DNA of 11,409 nucleotides from Kiritimatiellia bacterium (GTDB taxonomy: Bacteria; Verrucomicrobiota; Kiritimatiellia; RFP12; UBA1067): NCBI GenBank assembly GCA_017508315.1, contig JAFVZE010000215.1, forward strand, positions 1-11,409, given 5' to 3'. Shown piece by piece: positions 1-6,237 of this stretch. The position numbers were made by a program, and so were the translations under genes. Every line of letters starts with the position of its first letter. The stretch's first letter is position 1. The notes under the pieces are model-generated. The model ran no database searches. It worked only from the letters and a program-made list of their open reading frames with translations, and was not told where the DNA came from.

Positions 1-821
1 AACGTGTTGTTGTGCAGGAACTGATTGCTGCGCCCGCCGTAGGGGATTTCGCCGCAGGCCGAAAGAAGCTTCAAGGTCGGCTCTGCGGACTGTTCCATAC
101 ATGCTTCCAACTGCGCCCGCGAAGGACCTGAATATCCGTCGCTCAACATCTGTGCGAACTGAAGACGCGTTACGATATCGTAAACAATCGGCTGTCCGGG
201 ATCCCGGTACATTCCGGCACTGTCGAACCACCGAAGCTGATCGGCCGTATATTTCTCCACAAAACCGACATCGCCGCCTAATCCGCGGCGGATTCGCGCC
301 TGTTCGCTTGCACAGGCGAAAACGACCCAGTTATACGCCCGCGTCTTGTTGACTTCAAGCTTCCCGTACGAATAACAACGCTCGGCGTCGACCGACGAAA
401 GCGCTTCGCGCCACCGTCCGACGAGCGAAGACGGAAACGTTTTGCGCTTTTCCACCTCCTCAAGCGCGATGGAAAGCTCCTTAACCGAGAATTCGTTGCC
501 TCCCGATTTAGGCGGCATCGGCCCCTTGCACGCATCGCGGCACGCGACATCCATCATCTTCTGCGCCAGATCGCGTTTCGCCGCAAGCCGTCCGTTCGCG
601 ACGAGAATCGCAAGGTTCGCCGCAAGTCGCGGGAACCCGTGTTCCTGCACTCCGTCACGTTCGGCCTCGGCCTGATACGAAACCAGGCGTTCATCTGAAT
701 ACGCGTTGACCGCGGCCTCCATAAAATCGAGATAGTCCGACTTTGAAACCCCAGACGGCTCACCGCCGAACGAATCAACACAGACTGCAGCAACCAACGC
801 GGAAAGAACCAATAATTTCAT
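1..821 (-). CDS. Exported protein of unrecognised family, C-terminus beyond the left edge (partial)
   Basis: The frame is open from an ATG at 821 to the window edge, giving 273 codons with no stop, so the C-terminal part is missing. A purine-rich Shine-Dalgarno stretch (AAAGGAAAGGTGAG) sits just before the ATG. Residues 1-20 form a Sec signal peptide (MKLLVLSALVAAVCVDSFGG), so the protein is probably exported. The mature part looks alpha-helical. It carries a conserved-looking segment near residues 204-221 (MYRDPGQPIVYDIVTRL) and a striking glycine-rich motif at 257-271 (GEIPYGGRSNQFLHN). These remind me of uncharacterised, possibly alpha/alpha-barrel proteins of PVC bacteria that annotation pipelines often place near heparinase II/III-like lyases, but I cannot confirm that. 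It is the sixth gene of the operon, 65 bases after the GH88 gene. A helical-barrel lyase would fit, since GH88 needs a lyase upstream in the pathway. That is inference only. Confidence 0.8.
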   Translation of the reverse strand, partial: MKLLVLSALVAAVCVDSFGGEPSGVSKSDYLDFMEAAVNAYSDERLVSYQAEAERDGVQEHGFPRLAANLAILVANGRLAAKRDLAQKMMDVACRDACKGPMPPKSGGNEFSVKELSIALEEVEKRKTFPSSLVGRWREALSSVDAERCYSYGKLEVNKTRAYNWVVFACASEQARIRRGLGGDVGFVEKYTADQLRWFDSAGMYRDPGQPIVYDIVTRLQFAQMLSDGYSGPSRAQLEACMEQSAEPTLKLLSACGEIPYGGRSNQFLHNNT

Positions 822-849
822 TTTCTCACCTTTCCTTTGATGGCTTCAT

Positions 850-880
850 AGTGTATCATAAACCGATGCTTCGGGGTAAA
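850..880 (-). promoter_or_regulatory. Small hairpin and weak promoter-like sequence in the gap before the last operon gene
   Basis: The 65-base gap is the longest in the operon. On the minus strand it has a CCGA/TCGG hairpin with a 4-base loop (863-874), flanked by a TTTACC-like -35 (875-880) and TATGAT or TACACT -10-like boxes (860-850). Spacings of 14 and 19 bases are poor, and no T-run follows the hairpin. It could be a weak internal promoter or an mRNA-processing hairpin. It is not a convincing terminator. Confidence 0.2.
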
Positions 881-886
881 TCCATA

Positions 887-2095
887 TTACAGGTTGCGGG
901 CGCGGAGCAGCGCTTCAAGGAAATAATAATCGCCGTAGTTGAGAGGAGTGTCGATCTCGTGACCGCCGGGCTTGAAACCTACGCCGTGCTTGAGCAGGAA
1001 ATGTCCGATCTCGCCGCCTTCGGAAAAGTATGCGGGCGATGCAAGCGAAAGGAGCTGTCTGGCTGCAAATTTGCGATAGCTCTCGCCTTTTGCGGAATCG
1101 ACATATTTAGACAGTTCAAGAAGCCCGGAGGCCATAATCGAGCCTGCCGACGAATCGCGCTCCTCTCCCGGCGCACCGTAATCCCAGTACGGAATGCCGT
1201 CCTCAGGCATATTCGGATGATTGACGGCATAATCCGCCAGCTTCTCGGCGAAGTTGAGATACGTCTTATTTCCGGATTCGCGATACATCATTGTATAGCC
1301 GTATATTCCCCAGCTCTGTCCGCGGCTCCAGGCGGTGAAGCAGCTCGCCCCCTGTCCGCGGCGGACCTCCTGCACGCGGAGATCCTTCTGCGAATAGTTG
1401 AGCACGTGATAAGTTCCGCCATCCGCACGAAAATGGTTTTTCATCGTGACATCCGCGTGGGAGCGCGCCATTTCCGCGAAGCGCCTGTCGCCGTTCTTCG
1501 CCTTCGCGGCCCATTCAAGAAGCTCAAGATTCATCAGATTGTCCGGAATGACAAGGAATGAATCCCTGTCATCAACCTTACCCCAACTGCGGATGAGTCC
1601 GAGCTTGGGCTCAAATCGGAGCGAGAGCGTGTTCGCCGCCTCGACAAGCAGATGATCGTATTTCCCGGTTTTGAGCAGACGCCGGGCATTGCCGAATGAG
1701 CAATACATCATAAAGCCGATATCATGATTCCCCTCGAACTTCGAAATCGGCTTGAGCGTCTCCGTCCACATTGCGGCACGCTCCTTGAAAAATTCATCAC
1801 CGGTCGCCTCGAAAAGATACCAAAGAGAACCCGGATAATGCCCTGATGTCCAACAGGTGATTTCGCGGATCGTCAAGCGCTTTAATGTGCGGTTGTATCC
1901 GCGCGGAAGCATTACCATGCCGTTCGTGTTATACATGACCGCCGTTGCCGCAGCGTCCAACGCCTTGTAATGCGCAGCCGACTTTGCAAATATTTCAGGC
2001 AGTCTGCTCTTTAACCGCGCAAGTTCAGTTCCTTCCGCGACACAGCAGAACGCCCAAAAGGCACTTGCGGACAACAGACTCTTTTTCATAAACAT
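887..2095 (-). CDS. Exported GH88-family unsaturated uronyl hydrolase
   Basis: This 402-aa protein matches glycoside hydrolase family 88 over its full usual length. The family removes the 4,5-unsaturated uronic acid left at the non-reducing end after a polysaccharide lyase has cut, and it acts by hydrating the C4-C5 double bond. Visible hallmarks are NHDIGF with D125 and VIPDNLMNLELLEWA with D185, corresponding to the two catalytic aspartates of characterised Bacillus enzymes. Others are the AWSRGQSWGIYGY block in mid-protein, RDSSAGSIMASGL, and the C-terminal LLKHGVGFKPGGHEID...YGDYYFLEALLR. Residues 1-22 look like a Sec signal peptide; there is no proper lipobox. The first ATG (2095) is chosen because AGGAG lies 5 bases upstream; the second ATG, two codons on, is too far from it. 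It follows the mutarotase gene by 16 bases. The related GH105 family is less likely because of the strong UGL-type motifs. Confidence 0.95.
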   Translation of the reverse strand: MFMKKSLLSASAFWAFCCVAEGTELARLKSRLPEIFAKSAAHYKALDAAATAVMYNTNGMVMLPRGYNRTLKRLTIREITCWTSGHYPGSLWYLFEATGDEFFKERAAMWTETLKPISKFEGNHDIGFMMYCSFGNARRLLKTGKYDHLLVEAANTLSLRFEPKLGLIRSWGKVDDRDSFLVIPDNLMNLELLEWAAKAKNGDRRFAEMARSHADVTMKNHFRADGGTYHVLNYSQKDLRVQEVRRGQGASCFTAWSRGQSWGIYGYTMMYRESGNKTYLNFAEKLADYAVNHPNMPEDGIPYWDYGAPGEERDSSAGSIMASGLLELSKYVDSAKGESYRKFAARQLLSLASPAYFSEGGEIGHFLLKHGVGFKPGGHEIDTPLNYGDYYFLEALLRARNL

Positions 2096-2111
2096 ATAAT
2101 CTCCTCGCTTT

Positions 2112-2921
2112 TTATTTTTCAGGATTGATTTCAGTTAAAGACATTTTCAGCATATGCCGCCCTCCGGCAGGCAGCACCAAAAAGCGGTTCACGCCCATGG
2201 CAAAAGGCTCGACGGCGATAAAACGCCGCCACTCGTCCCCCGGTATCACGCCTGGACAGAGTTTCTCCCGCCCCGGGTTCCACAGATTAAGTCCGGTCGC
2301 GCCCTCCGAGACGATTTTGAGCGCCATGTTCCGGGCAAAGTCGCGGACAATACATTCGTGACGCGGCGGCACAGGATCAAAACGTACACTCCGGTCCACA
2401 GAGTCAGTCACCTGCACGCAGGAAACATCAAATCCTTCAATAACCGCGACATCCCTCTCGCCGACACGGAAATACGGATGGAACGCCATCCCCACCGGAA
2501 GATCAAACTTCGACAGGTTTGTCGTCTTAAGCTCCAGCACCAGCGCACCCTCAAGCCGGATTGCATACTCAAGCGCCGCCGATTCCGTCGTCAGCGTCAA
2601 AACCGCAGAGTGCGCGGTGCGCGATGATATTTTAAAATCCGACTTCCACGCGTAGCCGTGAACGTGACGATCGCCAGCGCCCAAACGCCCGAACCACGGC
2701 CAGGCGAGCGCTATGCCGCCGTGCCGCCAGACATTTGAATTTACGCTCCCGTCTTCCGGCATCCACAACAGTTCGCCGCCGCGCACCGAATACGATACAA
2801 TCCGTGCGCCAAGCGTTTCGACCGCACAACGCTCATCTCCCCGCCGAAGCTCGATACGTCCGGCGAAAGCGTTCCCGACAAAAGCGAAAATCAGCGACAG
2901 AAAAGCGGCGGCCTTTTTCAA
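2112..2921 (-). CDS. Exported aldose 1-epimerase-like mutarotase (YeaD/galactose mutarotase superfamily)
   Basis: A 269-aa protein of the galactose mutarotase-like beta-sandwich fold, of the usual length for D-hexose-6-phosphate epimerases (YeaD type). Enzymes of this fold interconvert alpha and beta anomers of sugars. Visible motifs are GGIALAWPWFGR (69-79), VHGYAW with H88, AFHPYF with the likely catalytic H148, LWNPGREK (213-220), and IAVEPF with the likely catalytic base E238. Unlike the cytoplasmic YeaD enzymes, it begins with a clear Sec signal (MKKAAAFLSLIFAFVGNAFA, residues 1-20). It therefore probably works on free sugars in the periplasm, where sugar phosphates are not expected. The start is a TTG at 2921. 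It is supported by GGAGG 9 bases upstream inside the last codons of the deacetylase gene and by the perfect signal peptide. Only 4 bases separate it from the upstream stop, so translation is likely coupled. Its exact sugar cannot be read from sequence. Confidence 0.88.
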   Translation of the reverse strand: MKKAAAFLSLIFAFVGNAFAGRIELRRGDERCAVETLGARIVSYSVRGGELLWMPEDGSVNSNVWRHGGIALAWPWFGRLGAGDRHVHGYAWKSDFKISSRTAHSAVLTLTTESAALEYAIRLEGALVLELKTTNLSKFDLPVGMAFHPYFRVGERDVAVIEGFDVSCVQVTDSVDRSVRFDPVPPRHECIVRDFARNMALKIVSEGATGLNLWNPGREKLCPGVIPGDEWRRFIAVEPFAMGVNRFLVLPAGGRHMLKMSLTEINPEK

Positions 2922-2925
2922 GTCG

Positions 2926-3909
2926 TCAGTCCTCCATCAGAAGCGCAAAATCCTCTTCAACCGGCGGACGGCCGTATTCGCTGATCTCGAAAGCCTCGAG
3001 CGCGTTCGGAACGGCTCTGCCCGGATACTGCTCACGCCATGCATCGGCAAAACGTTTTGCGTCATTGACCTTGCGGCTGCCCCAGTACTTCATCAGATAG
3101 GCGTTGCGCTTTGCAATATTCCTTTTGCGGTCCCCTATCGCCGCAACTTCGTCTTCAACGCCTTTATCCCACGCAAGCCACTCGTAAAACTGCGAGACCT
3201 GACAGTCCAAGGCGTCCGCCCACTTGCCGATATAGGGATCCGCATTGATCAGAATATCGGGACGCATTACCCGCGGCACGGTAAAGATATCGCTCATAAG
3301 CAGAATGAGCGGCCGCCGCCGAAGCGGCTTCGAACCCTCGATCCAATGCGGGCAGCCGAGCATATAGCCGCAGTCTTTAACGAGCGTGCCGACCGTGCGG
3401 TGATCGACATGGTAGTCGCAGTCGCGGTGCGTCATGATGATGTCCGGCTCGAACTCCTGAATCTTTCTCGCGACGAACTCCCGCGCCTCGATCGTGTTCG
3501 GGCAGCGCGCATCCCCCCAGCCGTAGATGTCGTAGCTGTCGAGCCCCAGCACCTTCGCGGCGTTCAGCGTCTCCTGTCGTCGGATCGCCGCGGTCTTCTC
3601 GCGGCTGTGGATATGGTGGCCGATATCGCCGTTGCACGCCGCCACGAATTTGACGCGACACCCCTTCTTCACAAGCTTCGCCGCCGTGCAGCCGCAGATG
3701 ATGTCCGCGTCGTCGGGATGCGCTCCGATGACCATGATGCGGTACGCTCCGCCCGTGCGCGGAATCGACGCTTTGACCGGCGGGCACGCCGCGACATACG
3801 TCCTGCCGCGCATCACGTTAAGCTCTCCCGCCGCATTCAGAATTTGAGCTGCGCCGATGGCCGCAACGCAGCCGATCGCACCTAAAAATTTTCTTCTGTC
3901 GATCTTCAT
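2926..3909 (-). CDS. Tat-exported PIG-L-family (LmbE-like) zinc deacetylase
   Basis: A 327-aa PIG-L/LmbE-family protein. Family members are zinc-dependent amidases that remove N-acetyl groups, classically from GlcNAc-linked compounds. Seen directly are the metal-site motif AHPDDADI (H64, D66, D67) and the second motif YHVDHR (H167, D169, H170), which together supply the two histidines, aspartate and catalytic Asp expected. The N-terminus DRRKFLGAIG (4-13), followed by a hydrophobic stretch, is a twin-arginine (Tat) signal, implying export after folding, probably with metal loaded. I start at the ATG at 3909 because AGGAGG lies 6 bases upstream and the Tat signal begins there. The frame continues upstream to 4038 but would overlap the GH123-like gene and bury the signal. 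It lies 46 bases after the GH123-like gene and 4 bases before the mutarotase. A role in N-deacetylating released amino sugars is inference from context. Confidence 0.93.
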   Translation of the reverse strand: MKIDRRKFLGAIGCVAAIGAAQILNAAGELNVMRGRTYVAACPPVKASIPRTGGAYRIMVIGAHPDDADIICGCTAAKLVKKGCRVKFVAACNGDIGHHIHSREKTAAIRRQETLNAAKVLGLDSYDIYGWGDARCPNTIEAREFVARKIQEFEPDIIMTHRDCDYHVDHRTVGTLVKDCGYMLGCPHWIEGSKPLRRRPLILLMSDIFTVPRVMRPDILINADPYIGKWADALDCQVSQFYEWLAWDKGVEDEVAAIGDRKRNIAKRNAYLMKYWGSRKVNDAKRFADAWREQYPGRAVPNALEAFEISEYGRPPVEEDFALLMED

Positions 3910-3921
3910 TTTAGTCCTCCT

Positions 3922-3934
3922 GTATCGCCGATAC
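3922..3934 (-). repeat. Short inverted repeat next to the deacetylase ribosome-binding site
   Basis: GTATC-GGC-GATAC (minus strand) is a perfect 5-bp inverted repeat with a 3-base loop, ending 1 base before the AGGAGG of the deacetylase gene. It could be a small translation-control hairpin or an mRNA end point, or chance. Its position in the 46-base gap is the only support. Confidence 0.3.
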
Positions 3935-3955
3935 CGCAAAAAGAATAACCTGTCT

Positions 3956-6199
3956 TCATTTAGCTTCCAGCAGCAGCCGGCGAATCTCCTCGCGCACCTC
4001 CCCCGGAGCGGAAACGCTGTTCGCTTCCGTCCGAACAACGCGCTCGACCGCCTTTTCGATAAATGCCGCTATCTCAGGCTCTTTGCCGCGCTGTTCACGC
4101 AATGCCTGCAGATACTTGATATCCGTCATCCCTTCACGATACGCCATATATCGCACCGTGGGCATCACGCGGCCGCCTATCGAGAAAGATATCTCACCGT
4201 ATGCAATGACTTTGCCCGACAGATCTCCATAGTCGGGATTGATGCTCCTTGTGAAGCGGAACATCATATCGGCGTCAAAGCGCATAAATTCTCCGCGCCA
4301 GCAGTGGCGCCGGTAGTAGGCCGACAGCGGTTCGCGCATCGAGACCGAACAGGTATAGTGGAGAAGCTTCGCGCCGTACTCGCTCTTCACGCGGCTGAGC
4401 TTGTCAAATACGCCCGGTCTTGCCAATTCACCGTCGCTCATGGCCCACATGTCTGTCGTTCTGCCAAGATAATCGATGTAGTCTATTTCACCTTCCGTAC
4501 GATGACATGCCGAAACGTATGTCCGCATCTCTGGATAGAGGCGCTTAAGACGTTCATGGGCTTCACGCAGTTCCGGCAGATCAATATTCGCCGGCTCATC
4601 CTTGACAAGCACATAATAGCTCTTGAAATCCACTCCCGCCTCCTCCATTACTTTGGCGACGGTCTTGACGTACTCCTCCCACGCCGTCCACTTCTGATCC
4701 GGGTTCTTTTTCGGATTGAAAATCTGCTGCGAAACTTTCAGCGCCTCATACTTCACGAAAAATATGATATCCGTTCCGCGCAGCCTGGCCCACCGCTGAT
4801 AATCGGCAATATCCCTGCGCACTTTACTCTCGGCATTGCCGAGAGCGTCGGGAGTGAACAACCTTGTTCCTATATTGAAAATTCGCGCGCCGATGTCAGA
4901 TTCAAGGCGGAAGCCCTCCTCGCGCGAGCAAGGGCTGCACATGTGCGCCGGACGCACCGCCTCGCGCGGCAGCACGATCGGATCTACCGTGAACTCGACA
5001 GGAATGACCTTTTCCGCCGGCTTCATATCGGAATAGGCTCCGCCGCGCTGCCGGTATTTGACGCTTTCCAAGAGCGGAATGACATGAAGATTCCCATGGT
5101 ATACGCCGGGCTTGACATCATACGTATCAAAATCGAACCAGACCGCACCGGTTTCTTTTGCGGGAACTGAAATTACCGACGCGCCGTTTACGTCAACCAG
5201 CGGATCCAAACGGGATGAAATCGGCTTCGACTCCGTATCCTTGACGCGAAGCGCTTCGCGCACGTTGATTTTTTCCTGCGGATATCCGGACAAGCCGAAG
5301 ACCCCGCTGTCGTAAAACGGCCTTTTGGCGTTTCTTTTCGCGGAGGGCACCTCAAGCGTCACTCGATACTGAGCGAAAGAATCGGTCAAATTCGCGATTG
5401 CGACCGGGAGGGGCTTTTTCTCGTTCACCGCCGCTCTGACGACAATCTTCTTCGGAGGGGCGGCAAGTTCAATCGGCAAAAACGGGCAGGAAGCGTCAGA
5501 CTCTACCGCGTAAGGCGCCACGCGGAACGGTTCGCCGGACTTCTCAAGCATTGCCTTGATCTTCGGAAACTGTTCGTCGCGAACAAGCGACAGGTTGTCG
5601 ATGAGCAGACTGTCGCCGGGTCTGAAAAGATCGTTGCCGAACGAACCCGGCTTGTCGACATACGTCCAAATGTAAAAATACAGCTCTATGCGTTCGGCCG
5701 TCATCCCTGTTCTGAACCGCTTCTTGAAGCTTCGCCAATCTTTTCCCGGAGCGAACCGCAGACCTCGCTCAAGAACCCGCGATACCGTTTTGCCGTCTTC
5801 CGTGCGGTATTCGATAATATCGAGCATCGCACGCTTCGGAACGCCTTTGAGTTCGAACGAACAGTCATAGAACTGATCGGGCTCGACCGGAATGCCTTTG
5901 CCGCCGTCTCCGGAAATGATTACTCCCGCCCCGGAAATGCCGTTGCCGGAAACCTTGTGTTTCCGCACCGGGCCCGCCGTCAGCCTGAGGCATTTGTTCC
6001 AGGTCTCGTCCTCGGTAAAAAGATCGAACGTGCAGTCATACTCTTCAATCCCTTTTCCGTCGCGGATTTCCCTCATTATTTCCGCTTCGTCGCGGTCAAA
6101 GGTTCCGATGCCGACAAGATTGTCCGCGGCAGGCGCGGTCGGCATCCCCGCGAGCGTCATCACCGCGCAGATACCCGACAGCAACATCCGTTTTGTCAT
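3956..6199 (-). CDS. Exported GH123-like glycosidase (former DUF4091) with N-terminal carbohydrate-binding-like domain
   Basis: A 747-aa protein with a Sec signal (residues 1-24, ending APA-AD). Residues about 28-215 look like a beta-jelly-roll carbohydrate-binding module, ending in LLIDNLSLVRD. A linker and beta-sandwich region follows to about 410. Then comes a TIM-barrel-like region ending in YREGMTDIKYLQAL (681-694), the signature of the former DUF4091, now the GH123 catalytic domain in Pfam. Characterised GH123 enzymes are exo beta-N-acetylgalactosaminidases that use an Asp-Glu pair with help from the substrate N-acetyl group. Here YYVLVKDEP carries the candidate pair D534-E535. The start at 6199 has AAGGA upstream and the signal peptide directly after it. 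It is second in the operon, 38 bases after the 966-aa gene. Many former DUF4091 proteins have unknown specificity, so GalNAc activity is a family-based guess. The fold call is firmer than the substrate. Confidence 0.85.
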   Translation of the reverse strand: MTKRMLLSGICAVMTLAGMPTAPAADNLVGIGTFDRDEAEIMREIRDGKGIEEYDCTFDLFTEDETWNKCLRLTAGPVRKHKVSGNGISGAGVIISGDGGKGIPVEPDQFYDCSFELKGVPKRAMLDIIEYRTEDGKTVSRVLERGLRFAPGKDWRSFKKRFRTGMTAERIELYFYIWTYVDKPGSFGNDLFRPGDSLLIDNLSLVRDEQFPKIKAMLEKSGEPFRVAPYAVESDASCPFLPIELAAPPKKIVVRAAVNEKKPLPVAIANLTDSFAQYRVTLEVPSAKRNAKRPFYDSGVFGLSGYPQEKINVREALRVKDTESKPISSRLDPLVDVNGASVISVPAKETGAVWFDFDTYDVKPGVYHGNLHVIPLLESVKYRQRGGAYSDMKPAEKVIPVEFTVDPIVLPREAVRPAHMCSPCSREEGFRLESDIGARIFNIGTRLFTPDALGNAESKVRRDIADYQRWARLRGTDIIFFVKYEALKVSQQIFNPKKNPDQKWTAWEEYVKTVAKVMEEAGVDFKSYYVLVKDEPANIDLPELREAHERLKRLYPEMRTYVSACHRTEGEIDYIDYLGRTTDMWAMSDGELARPGVFDKLSRVKSEYGAKLLHYTCSVSMREPLSAYYRRHCWRGEFMRFDADMMFRFTRSINPDYGDLSGKVIAYGEISFSIGGRVMPTVRYMAYREGMTDIKYLQALREQRGKEPEIAAFIEKAVERVVRTEANSVSAPGEVREEIRRLLLEAK

Positions 6200-6237
6200 A
6201 TCTTTTTTCCTTTCGGTTTTTTCCGTTGTTCACCCCC

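Noticed and set aside
743..1561. Plus-strand open frame of 272 codons opposite the GH88 gene
   Set aside because: Antisense to conserved GH88 catalytic motifs, and the translation has no coherent domain.
2713..3885. Plus-strand open frame of 390 codons opposite the deacetylase and mutarotase genes
   Set aside because: Arginine-rich shadow of confidently identified minus-strand genes, with no sign of its own function.
3910..4038. Longer start for the deacetylase gene
   Set aside because: It would overlap the GH123-like gene and place 43 basic residues before a clear Tat signal. The ATG at 3909 has a perfect AGGAGG.
3857..5170. Long plus-strand open frame of 437 codons opposite the GH123-like and deacetylase genes
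   Set aside because: It is antisense to two genes with clear family motifs, and its product is Arg/His-rich with no recognisable domain. Such frames arise from the codon bias of the real genes.
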